Shown piece after piece: positions 47,705-58,500 of a DNA stretch of 64,000 nucleotides. The notes beneath the pieces were generated by a model. That model made no database searches. It was given only the letters and a program-made list of their open reading frames with translations, and was not told where the DNA came from. The stretch's first letter is position 1, and each line of letters begins with the position of its first letter. Origin of the DNA: Cercis canadensis (lineage: Eukaryota > Streptophyta > Magnoliopsida > Fabales > Fabaceae); assembly GCA_003255065.1 (NCBI GenBank), contig QAOA01000580.1, positions 538,458 through 602,457 on the forward strand, in the 5' to 3' direction. Position numbers and translations under genes: made by a program.

Positions 47705-48949
47705 AGTTAAAATATACTTATTTAAATTTAAACTGAACGCTATACTAGACTACTTAAACTTTAAACAAGCAAAGCATGCAACTTGAATTTGTCTCATTAA
47801 AAGTTGATCTCTAGATGAACCAGTTGCTCAAGTCTATTAATTGCGTATGTAAAACCTCTGTATAAGAAGCTCAAACAAACAATTGAATGTACAGTAAACC
47901 ATCAAGACAAGATGATGCAGTTTGTTGGTGAGAAGTGAAGAGAAAGCGGTATGGAGAAAGAGCTTCACCAGAGGCTCACCTCACCCCTGACGTACAGACA
48001 ATTTTATTTTCCCCTTTCTGTTTTTCAGGTCATTAATTTGTGGATCTTAATTATAGTTTGACTGTTAAATCTTGATTGCTGAGCAATTTTGACGAATATC
48101 TGTAATTCAAGTTAACTCATATTCTTTTTAAGTTAAGTATACAACAAATGAGAATTAGAAATGGTAATTGCTGTTGAAGTGGAAAGCTAGTATATATAAC
48201 ATTTCAGTGACAGAAATCTACATTTTTTTATTTTCTTTTTGTACAAATTATATCAACGTCCAAATCACAATGCATATCGTTGTATGGCTCTATCTCAGTT
48301 TATGATCCCACACCAAGCGCCACAAAATGTTGAAAAAGAAGCGTGAAACTCCAAAGTCTTTATTGTTCATATGCTAAACCAATTAATAAAGCTACAAATA
48401 CCACCAAAATTGTGAAACTTATATATGGCCTCAAGCCTTTCCCTTCATTACTTTTTTCAGACATCTTCTTCTAAATCACATTTACAATTTTTTCTTCTCT
48501 CTTATTCTCTAAACTTGGACAGACACAATGCTGTTGACATCGCATGCTTTCTTGTAAATTCATGTTCTACTGTATTATGAGGCCCAATTTTGGAAGGCAC
48601 CCCATTTTTTAAATGAATATTGTTGAAGACCACGAAACCGAGGACTGGTGGATGTAACTATCTATAAAAAATAAAAAAAAATCTTATACCATTAAAGTAT
48701 GTAACTATTAATTTTATCAAAAAATAGATCCATGATAACTTTTTAGCAATTCACATAGGATCAAATCTCCTATTGATAAAAGAAAAGGATGGGGATCGAG
48801 CAGGTTTCTCCAAAGTAACGTGTTGTCATGTTCTACAGAATCCAAACAAACTTTTGCATCAAAGATGGATAAAACTAACTGAAACTATAAGATGTTTCAG
48901 ATACCTTTTACTAGAATTTGTCAAGTGTTGATAAATAACATCTCAGGGG

Positions 48950-49140
48950 ATATGCCAAGGGAAGAAAATGGTTATGGGAGATCGGAGTTGATCCTCAGGT
49001 GCCTCTTCCGACACTCAAGTCAATAAGAGGTTAAGAGTAAGTTAAAATAATCATGGAGAGGTCTAAAAAGTAGAGAGTAAGTATATGAAAAAAAAATTAG
49101 AGAATAATTTATTAAAAAAGATAAAAAAAAAATATCTCTT
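48950..49140. mobile_element. Possible LTR-retrotransposon fossil fragment
   Basis: The phrase ctcttccgacactcaagtca, followed by aataagagg, resembles a motif seen in the LTRs of many plant Gypsy elements (ctccgacgctcaagtca type). No end repeats, primer site or coding domain can be seen; it is an old, short remnant. Confidence 0.35.
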
Positions 49141-50053
49141 TTAACCCTAAGAGTGATATAATCTTTTTATTATGGTGTAATATACGATACTAATATCAAG
49201 GCAATAATATAATACTGAAACTAAGCACAAACTCTAGCTAACCTTTAGTCAATAACACATGAAAATTATAAATTTGGAACCAATAAGAGTTCTGTATTTT
49301 TAAGAGTCGGCAAAGAATTTCCAGTTGTGTTTTCTTTTCGTTTTCACCATTCAATGATGATGATCTGAATTCCATCTCCGTGCCATGTTGGGTCTTTGAT
49401 GTTTAATATGTGGTATGGGCGATTAATGAATCAGTTTCATTTTGGACTGGTTGGTTAGAGAAACTATATATTATTATCTAACAGTCTTTTCTTCACAGTT
49501 TTGTGTATTCAAATTGGATCCAGCTGAACCTCTCTGAGTCAGCAGTGCAGAATCCTAGCTAGCTAGCTAGGCATGTTCAGTATTTGACTTTTAGCAAAGT
49601 AGGAGACAGAAAACTCAAGGTTTGCTTTGCTTGGTAGGAGGGATAAGAAATAGGAAGGTGAATATAGAGAGGGGGAAGTTAAGTGTGAAAGTAAATCATT
49701 GAAGATACGTAAACAATATTTACTTATTGATTTTGGTAGAGAAGGCAGTAGGGAAAGAAAAAAAGTAATGTTATTTAATCAAAGAAAAATTTGTTAAATT
49801 TTGAATATGATTATTAGATAAATAAAAGTGATAAAAACTATATATTTCAATGGTAGTTATAAATTCACATTATTTTAGCTCATTTTGATAACAACATTTT
49901 GACTGCCTATCATTTTTCAAATAACAGAATGCAAATTACTTTCTTCTTTTTTTTTATTAACCTAATTTGCATCCCAAACTTGGGATTAAAAAACTTATGA
50001 AGGCTAAAATAAAATGTAACCGATAACCACACATATCAAGATACAATTTTCAT

Positions 50054-50245
50054 GTTAACGGGGAGGTAAGGATCGAATTACTTTGCTTGTAAAGTCTAGA
50101 TTTGAATCACACTACGAGCAATCACTCTTTAGTAAACAATTTGTAAGTATCACTATAAGTCATCACTGAAGTTTGTGACATATCTTAATTTTGAAATAGG
50201 GTAATTTTCTCTCACCCTAAACTTTTGCTCAAAAAAAAAAAAAAA
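50054..50245 (+). mobile_element. SINE with poly-A tail and 14-bp target-site duplication
   Basis: gatacaattttcat (50040-50053) and gataccattttcat (50246-50259) flank the element and differ at one base. The body is about 192 bp, starts near gttaacggggaggtaaggat, contains ctagatttgaatcac as a box-B-like stretch, and ends ttttgctc followed by 15 A. Relatives lie at 31.4 kb and 35.8 kb. The tRNA origin of the head is an inference. Confidence 0.75.
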
Positions 50246-50957
50246 GATACCATTTTCATTTATTATTCTTAATTCTTTACCAAGTAAGCATAAAATTTTT
50301 ACTGCTTTTTTCCCTTCCTATTTTTATCCTTACTAAGGTACTCTCGAATGCTAATTAATTGTCTCTTGCTTTGACCAACTGTTGACTCCCAACATGTATG
50401 ATGCCAAAGTTTCTTAGTAAAACTAACTAAGGTTTTACCTTCAATATAGATTGTATCAGGATTGTAGAATCGCAGTTACTCTATAGAATTGACAAATGAG
50501 TACTATAACTTAACACAAAAAATATTACTCTCTTTCAACAAATGCCATTGCACTTATTTATTTTGACCTAGCTAGGTAACTTGTTCATGGAATCTTCTAA
50601 AGTAATATTGTTACTTTGACCTATGTAACTTGCACTTATTTATTTAAGGAAAAATGTCTCTACTCATCTTTAATTCCGTTTGATCAAGTGAAAATTGTTA
50701 AAGTTGCATCTTTGAAGATTTCTTTTTTTATTTTTCGATAAGAGCGTCTTTGAAGATTTCAAAGATTATATAATAGCTTAATGGAAAAAGTCAAGGCTTA
50801 ATAATACTAGTTAGGCAGGAGTACCTCTATCATGGTAGTTGAAGTTTTTAGAACTAAGTTTTATAACTTTATTTTGACACCATATATAGATAGAATAGCT
50901 GACGCGCCTATCAGCAAATTGAAACTACATGTGAGTGATCATCAAATTAAATGCTCT

Positions 50958-51142
50958 TTTTTTTTTGTTTTAGCCGTGGTATTCCCAGGCTTTGCCTAGG
51001 ACTAATCCTCCGAGGTACTGTCAGATGCTCTTTATAGCGAGAACCTCTCCCAGGAATGTTTGCTGCATCCACAAAGGCTCGAACTCGAAACCACTTGCTT
51101 AAGCGACCAAAGCCCCTTCCATTCAGGCTAATCTTCGTTAGT
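50958..51142 (-). mobile_element. tRNA-derived SINE, minus orientation, with perfect 17-bp target-site duplication
   Basis: atcaaattaaatgctct occurs identically at 50941-50957 and 51143-51159. Between them lie 185 bp, starting on the plus strand with poly-T (the tail of a minus-strand SINE). On the minus strand the head reads actaacgaagattagcctga then atggaag, containing tagcctgaatgg (box A), and about 45 bases on gagttcgagcc (box B). The perfect duplication implies a relatively recent insertion. Confidence 0.85.
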
Positions 51143-51751
51143 ATCAAATTAAATGCTCTAGCACCAAGACCAAATGAGATAAATTTCAAAAAAAAAAAAT
51201 GAAGGAGTTTTATTAAAATATGAAACACATGCATCTTACCTTGAGATTAATTGAAAAGAATTAATCAATAAGTCAATCTAGTCAGCAACATATGACAATG
51301 AAAGATGGCATATATGATCTTTCAGAAGGATTAACCAATCAAAAATGAATGATTATCGTTCGTTATCCAATATAAGGGCTCTGGGATAAGGACAACAATC
51401 AAGTAAGATAGCAATTCTAATTTGAAGAATTACAAGTCATAGTTCTCAAAGAGCAACTTCCCTACAACGCAAGGCATATCACGTACAGCAAAATCACTCT
51501 GATGAATAGCACACAAATTCATAAGTTTATAATAAAGCAATAAACTTAACCCTATATATATCAACAGGGGAAAGGGGCATTAATGAAACTAACGGAGTAT
51601 TCCTTCTATATTTAGGGTCGCAGGTTGGGAGGGGTGAAGTGGAATCACTGCATATCATCAATCCACACAAAGCTAAAAAATGGAACTCAAGAACGCCCCC
51701 TTTTATGATAGCTTCAACTGGCATGGCTATGGCAATTCAGTATTTTTCATT

Positions 51752-51754
<3 letters not shown>

Positions 51755-51784
<30 letters not shown>
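51755..51784. repeat. (TC)15 microsatellite
   Basis: Uninterrupted TC dinucleotide run of 30 bases. Confidence 0.95.
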
Positions 51785-51787
<3 letters not shown>

Positions 51788-53294
51788 AGAAAAACTCACT
51801 CTTAACCTAACACCCTTGCCCCAACAGCGTTAACAAGGTGAATACTTAACCTACCACGAAAAGTGGAAGAGTCAACCATAAATTATATACGTTTAAGAAT
51901 TTCCAATATAAACCCACTATCTTGAGAATTAGAGATAGAATTTCCCTAAAAGGGTCCATTCTATTTGAACGGAACCAATAAGATTATGGCATCAATTGCA
52001 GCCAGTCACTTCCATTGATATTCAAAATTCAGTAAAGACTAAAAAGATAATAAAACAACCAAGCAATAAAGCAAATGCTGTATTTATCAACATCCATGTC
52101 TCATTTGACCACTTCTAAGGAACATGACAAGATGAATTCGAGAGAGGAACTGCTGATACAAGAATCCAGGAACTTTTCCCTGCTGTATGCACAATGTACA
52201 CAAAGTAATCCTTAAGTGTCATCATAATAGTCAATCAAAACAAGCAAGCTAAAATGTATCCCCAATACTAACTCTACCATTGAACCCAAGCCATATGGCC
52301 TTGATGTTGGGCACACTTTGGATGAAAAAAAAGACCCATGCTTCTTATGCATTTACTGATATTTGTGTAAAAACTTCCCATTATTACACAAGCATTACAC
52401 CACTGAACATGTGTGAATGACTTATCAAACGGCTACGAAAAGAGAAGATACAGTTCCTATAGAAATATCTCAGCAAGCTAACATAATCATGGAGGAAAAC
52501 AAAACAAGTCAGCTTTCCTGCACTGTTTCATGCTAACCAAGGGAATGGGCAGAGTTTAATGTCATTAGACAACAACAAAAACACCAAAGTGACTGTCAAA
52601 ATTTGAACTTTAGTATAAGCCAAAAAGAAAGATACATTTGCACTTGCACTCACATCTTATGATTGCAAACCAGCTGATTGGAAATTTTAGCATTCACAAC
52701 CAGATTGCTCTATTTTAAGTCACTAAGCTTACCCCTCTGTTCCTCCATCTACCATATGCTGAACACCCTCCAACATTCTCAACAACACAGAACAATTACA
52801 GTACCTTGTCCATCAGCAAAAACTAAATGAAACAGCTTACTAACTGTTAGAGAGACTTGTTTCTCCTTTCCAATTACATGATTACTGAATTATGTTTTGT
52901 ATGTCTTTACATGAGGTAGATTCAATAATATATTTAGAGCACAAAATTGTTATTATGCTCATGAGCCTTTGTTCATTTATTTAAGTAGCAACTCCTTCAA
53001 GCTATCCCTGGTTCAAACCTGGATATACTCCAAATAGGATATTTCCTTTTAATAAAAATATGTATAATTAATATGACACAAGTACAAAAGATCAGAACTA
53101 AGTAGCTTACAAGTTGAAAAATTGTCATTCTACATGAAAAAGTAACAAATGAAATTGCAAGATTCTAAAAGAGAATTCTGTTGCAGAGAAAGGCGTTAAC
53201 AAGCATCCATCTTTTGAGTTCTTGAGAAGATGAGTTGAGTTATAAAAAGTAAAAGCAGTGTGTAGTTTGTATATGAAAGAGTACAAAATACACT

Positions 53295-54479
53295 CTACAT
53301 GAATTCTGAAGGCGAATTGGCATCAGGTTTTCCATTGTCGCCCAATCCACCTGTATGCTGCAAATTCTGCAAAACCTGAGGTGGCAATGCCCCCAACCCA
53401 CCACCCAATCCATCACTTGCAGAACCAAAAAATTGGCAAATAATTCGAGCCATGATCCCAAGAATCTGAATTTGGTTCTGACAAGCATCAGCATGCATCT
53501 GCATCATTTGCTTCTCATGCTCAACTTGCAATGCCACCATCCTCTCCCTCCACTCCATCTCCTCTTCCTCCATCTTCTCCTCCATTCTCTTCCTCCATCG
53601 CCGCTCCTCATTGAGCTCTCTTTCTAACCTTATCCTCTTCTCAAATTCCCTTCTTGCCCAAGTCAATTGCCTCTCTTCAAATTCCAATTCCCTATTCTCC
53701 AACCATTCCTCCCTCTCACTCCTCCTCTTCTCTTTCTTAAACTCAGCTTCTTTCCTCTTAGCTTCCCTCTCCAACTCACCCTTGTCCTTACGAAATTCCC
53801 TCTCTCTCCTCCTCTCTTCTCTCTTCACCATGGCATCCCTCAATTCCAAAACTTGGGCTCCAATTGACCCCAACCTCCTATAAACACCAAAACCCTTCTT
53901 CAATTTCTTCACCGGAGCCAAACCCACTTGGGCAATTTCCTTCTCACCCCTAAATTCACCTTCACTACCTGCAACTTCTTCTCCCACCTCACCGCCATCG
54001 GAATCATCGTTATCATCATCACCGTCTGGTTCATCATCTTCCTCCTCGGAATCCTCAGAATCAATCCCAAACCCGAAATCCCCACAATCTCCAAAAGGAT
54101 CTAGATTGTCAATAGTGAAGCGTTTGCCCTTAGTGTCGAGCTCGACGTCACCAAAAACCTCCTTGTATTTGAGGAAATTTTCCCAGTGGTTTTCTCCGTC
54201 TTTCCAATTGAACTCGTCCTTGGAGACACGGATCTTCTGCTTGACACCCAGATACTGGTGGCGCATGTTCTGGACCTTGATGGAGACGTCGCGCCATGAC
54301 CACTTGAAAGGGAAGGTGAGTGGGTCCTGGAGATGGTGAACGGAGTTGACGTGATCTGCAACAGGCTTGAATTTCTTCTCGCGGGTCTTCAGCTTCGCTA
54401 AGCCACCGGAATTTAGGAGCTCCGAGTATTTAGAGAGCAGAGTTTGCTCTTCGAGTTCCGACCATTTTTTGCGCTTCAT
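53295..54479 (-). CDS. SANT/trihelix-like DNA-binding protein with long coiled coil (394 aa)
   Basis: Intronless frame from ATG 54479 to TAG 53297-53295. The N-terminal ~115 residues (MKRKKWSELEEQTLLSKYSE ... FNWKDGENHWENFLKYKEVFG) form a helical Trp-containing domain of the Myb/SANT or trihelix kind, with WSELEEQTLL, WSWRDVSIKVQNMR and HWENFLKYKEVFGD as its three helical blocks. An acidic stretch follows (about 143-175, Asp/Glu-rich), as in activation or chromatin-binding regions. Residues about 215-345 are a long, highly charged helix rich in Glu, Arg and Lys, predicted to be a coiled coil for dimerisation. The C-terminus is Gly/Gln/Pro-rich. Predicted nuclear. Close relatives are plant transcription-factor-like proteins of unknown targets; no symbol is given. 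It is transcribed away from the pyridoxal kinase gene, sharing a roughly 1-kb intergenic space. Confidence 0.85.
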   Translation of the reverse strand: MKRKKWSELEEQTLLSKYSELLNSGGLAKLKTREKKFKPVADHVNSVHHLQDPLTFPFKWSWRDVSIKVQNMRHQYLGVKQKIRVSKDEFNWKDGENHWENFLKYKEVFGDVELDTKGKRFTIDNLDPFGDCGDFGFGIDSEDSEEEDDEPDGDDDNDDSDGGEVGEEVAGSEGEFRGEKEIAQVGLAPVKKLKKGFGVYRRLGSIGAQVLELRDAMVKREERRREREFRKDKGELEREAKRKEAEFKKEKRRSEREEWLENRELEFEERQLTWARREFEKRIRLERELNEERRWRKRMEEKMEEEEMEWRERMVALQVEHEKQMMQMHADACQNQIQILGIMARIICQFFGSASDGLGGGLGALPPQVLQNLQHTGGLGDNGKPDANSPSEFM

Positions 54480-55501
54480 TTTCCTTCTAAGTTTTGGGCT
54501 TTGGGGTGAGAAATTGCAGAAAGGAAGAGTGAGAGACAGAGCGACGATGATTTAGGTGAGATCAACTGTCTGAACTCTCAACTCTGGAGAAGGCAAAGCA
54601 AAGGAAAGACAGGGACGGAGTCAGAGTTGAAGTAAATTCGCAACAGAGTTACATGTCATGCTCACTATGCCACTGCCTTGTTGCCATCTAGCATTACAAT
54701 GTTTTCTGCCCAATCACCACAACCCCAGTACATAATAGTTACTCTCTTTCTCTTATGGGAAAAAAAAATTACATATTACATCATTCTCAGGAGTAGATTT
54801 AGGTGATTTATACACTAATTAGTTTTTTTTGTTCACTATGCCACTGCCTTGTTGCCATTTAGGTGATTTAGGTGAATTAAACTATTTAAGTCCAGTAACC
54901 AGCATAGTCAAAAGCCCAATTGGTCCTGCACTCGCAACTTCCAATCCAACTATACCACGTAACTTCATGTGTTACGCTTTTTTGTTGACCCCTAATAAAA
55001 GCTATCGATTTGACCTGCACTGAGTCCATTTACCGAAATACCGACCTTATGCGACTTGTGACTAGGTGGACGCCCTCGCGTGCAAACTAGCATTAGGCAG
55101 TGGTGGGGCAGTTTAGTAATCTCACCAGTGGAACCCAGCTCGTTATTTCCTTGTTAATTTATCATTATTATTATTTATAGTGCTGGAACTAAGCTTACGT
55201 GTTCCTTTTCGCTCTTCGATGTTGTTACAGTCAATGCTCATACACCGACCTGGGTTGAGAATTTTCCGAGAAACTCACATTTTCCGGTAAGAGTCTATCA
55301 CTGGAATCCGTTTTCTCTTAATCTGTTTTCCCTGCATCTCTTTCTATATGAATTTATGTTCGCCATTTGGAAGAGCTTGAGCTAGATGTGCACATTTGTT
55401 TTCGATTTTTAATTGATTCGAGCTATTTTTCTTCTTCATTTCTCCTGTTCTTCGTTCTTCTGATTTGATATTCAAGGACAAGGAACTCGAAAAATTCATA
55501 T
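54480..55501. promoter_or_regulatory. Shared divergent promoter region with a 26-bp direct repeat
   Basis: The two start codons (54479 on minus, 55502 on plus) are about 1 kb apart, so both promoters lie here. tcactatgccactgccttgt plus tgccat occurs at 54662-54687 and again at 54833-54858. Short repeats of atttaggtga lie beside the second copy. The 5' UTR of the kinase gene probably starts near 55200-55300. No clear TATA box was assigned. Confidence 0.55.
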
Positions 55502-58500
55502 ATGGCGCCTCCAATTCTTTCCCTGGTTCTTCCCTCAGAAACCTGTCGAATTCTCAGCATTCAATCGCACACTGTCCAGGTTTTTCTTTTATCTTTATGG
55601 TTTACTCCATGATTAGCCTTGCAGACAATGAGACAAGGGACAAGGAAATTGAATGAAATTTCAGCTTGTAGATGAACTACTGTGATTAATGAAAGGAGTT
55701 CAATGGTAACGTCTTTTTTTGTACGTTATCCTGTAAGGGTATGGGAGTGACTTCATAAAGTTAAAGTTTTGGCTGGTTTTAGTGTGCTTAATCTAAACCG
55801 GAAATTCATCCAATAAGGTTGCGTAAGACATTTGTCGGCTAGCTACAATTTCCTTCGCTAAGAATGGCAAAAGAAAGTTTGATTCCCGGGTACAACCAAC
55901 TTATGATCCCCCGAGAAGAAAAAACTAAACTTGATCATCTCTAGTGGGAAAAGAATGATGTAAACAAAAGGGGGGTTTACAAATTAATAATGGTCTTAAC
56001 ATGCTTTACAGACATTAATTCATGCATCAAGATTAAGGGCTTGTGACAGAGGAAAATTACAAATATAAAAAAGCTAATGTTATATTTGAACTTCGATAAA
56101 ACTATTTATGGAGTGACCTTCTGTTTAAAGTAGCTGATAGATTACATTTGGGTGAAAATCAGAAGGTGCTGTGGGAGATTATATTTTCATCTATTGGCAA
56201 CAGGTGGAGTTGTTAAATATTTGCTTTTATTAATTCATGGGCAAATAAGTTTATAATGAGAATCATTTTATTCTTATGGTTTTCTACATTTTAAATTGAC
56301 CATATGAGTGTGGCTTGCTTGCTGCTGGTTAAATAATTACGTTGACATTGTGGCCATTTTCTATTTTTCTCAGGGGTATGTTGGAAATAAGTCTGCTGTC
56401 TTCCCTCTCCAACTATTGGGCTATGATGTGGATCCAATTAATTCTGTGCAGTTTTCAAATCACACAGGCAAGCTGCTTCTATTTCTTCATTCAGTCTCAG
56501 GACTTTGAGGCCTAATATATGGTGCGGTGTCGTCTGTCAATCTGAATAAATTCAGGCATGCTATCCTTTTTAAAATAAGAGTGAAATTTTGGTTTAATAG
56601 ATTTGATGATCATGCAGGATACCCAACTTTTAAGGGTCAAGTTTTGAATGGGCAGCAACTCTGGGATATTATAGAAGGCCTTGAAGCAAATGATTTATTG
56701 TACTACACTCACTTATTAACAGGTATTTCAAATAGTATCCTACACTCACTTAAAGACCACAAAGTAAATAACAGCAATTAGTTATATTACTGTACTGCAC
56801 TATGCATTGTCCTATTAGTTTAAGTGGAAAAGAGAAGATAGATCTTGGAATTTCAATTTCAAGCTTAACACATGGATGCTAGATAGTCTTGTGTGTGTGA
56901 GGGAGTAGATTACCATTGGAAATTTAGTATGTCCTGGCATCCTGGTATGCTTTGCCAGAATTTGCTCCTTAAAAAGTTAGGTTAGTGATGTAGCCTGCAG
57001 TTTTTCCATAATAGGTGGTATTCGGGCTTCGCTGAAGGATGTATTCCCTGACATTTTTCTGGTAGCTCTTGATGAATTGTGGGCAGAAGGGTTTAGGAGA
57101 GGCTGTCTTTGATAATTCTAGTGAAAGCTCTCTGCAGATGTGAAGTCCCTCTTAAAGTTGTGTTTTTGTGACTTGGGAGATGTGGGACATCTTTTCTGTC
57201 TTTGTTTTTTAAGTTCGGTGATGCTTTTTTACATTGAATAAAGAGGATGGAGGAAAGTAGGATGATTTTTTGCTGTGGTTCCTTGTTGCTTGTTGTTGTG
57301 GTGTATTTGATTGAAGATGTAAGTTGTTTAAGGGAGGGAAATCGTCTGTCAAGATCTGAGGCATTGTTTCTTGATGACTTTTGTTATTGGGCTTCTATGC
57401 ATCCTGGTTATAAAATGAAGGAAGGGTTATTTTGTTGAATCTTTGGAGTCTTAGTTGTGATGTCTTGCTGGCGTTTCACTATTTCACTTTTTATATCATA
57501 AGGGCTTCTAGAAGGCCCTCGTATGTATGCCACTGGTGTACTCCAGCTTACCCACTTGGCACTTGTCTAATAAAATCTTTTGTTCCTCCAATGAATCAAG
57601 CTTTACTGGCTTGTGCAGGTAGGCTACAAAGAATCTTGTTTGTCTCTGGTATGGTGGAAAAATTGTGTGTCCCATGAATGCAATTAATTCGAACATTTAG
57701 TAGTTCTTTGTCATTTTTATTTTTTCCTTAAAACAACCTTGAATTTTTTTTTATCTATTTGAAAAGTGTTATATATAATGCTTTTGAACCATCTTGTGAC
57801 AATATCTGCTTTAGTTGTGGAAACTCTGATCGTTGTACTCTATGATATTATCTTTTGCCCTGTCAGTTTGTTGCATGATTAATTTGTTCATTTTGATTAC
57901 TCTGACTTTGGTTCTAATTCATGCATTTTCAGGTTATATTGGTTCAGTTTCTTTTCTAAACACTGTATTGGAAGTTGTCAACAAGCTTCGCTCAGTAAAC
58001 CCTAAGCTTACATATGGTGAGATTACTGAACCACAATCTCCATGTGCATACTAGAGCACTATAAAAGATTATTTTATTTGACTCCAAATGTCAAGATTTC
58101 TGTAGTGAAAATAAGATGAAACTATAGAATTTGGTCCTTTTATTTGGCAAAAGAGCATTAAGACTAGTGCTGGTGATGATAACTAAATTTTGGTGTCATG
58201 TTGGGTTGATGTTTGAAGCCGTACAGGGAAAAGGTGATTATAGGAGAGAGAATGAAAGAAAACTTGCTGTACTACCTTGCAGATTATATATCATTTTCCA
58301 GATTACTTTTTACATCAGACCCTCTTATAATTGATCCAGATCATATGAACAATTATATAGTATTGAAAAAGACTCTGGAAGACTCAATAAAATGTACATA
58401 AAATGACATAAAGAAGAAAATTGAAAAGAGAACTTATACTGTCACAGCTAATTGATAAAGGGCTATGTTTTTGCTCTTCTTAGTCTCAAATATAATTTAT

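Larger units (their letters stand above)
46941..53294. other. 6.3-kb gene-free intergenic region
   Basis: No gene recognised. The left 500 bases are the MYB promoter. It contains an assembly-type duplication at the N at 47636, an LTR fossil near 49 kb, two SINEs and a TC microsatellite (separate entries). A box-B-like phrase (ctggttcaaacctgg) near 53007 hints at another old SINE, too weak to call. Confidence 0.5.

Noticed and set aside
52990-53070. Box-B-like phrase ctggttcaaacctgg as a further SINE
   Set aside because: No tail, box A or target-site duplication could be defined.
53355-53883. Plus-strand Leu/Pro/Ser-rich open frames opposite the coiled-coil gene
   Set aside because: They are antisense shadows of Glu/Arg/Lys codons in the minus-strand coiled coil.
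57000-57670. Possible LINE or other coding remnant in pyridoxal kinase intron 3
   Set aside because: Short open stretches (for example [17 protein letters not shown]) look protein-like, but I could not match them to a reverse transcriptase or other domain.
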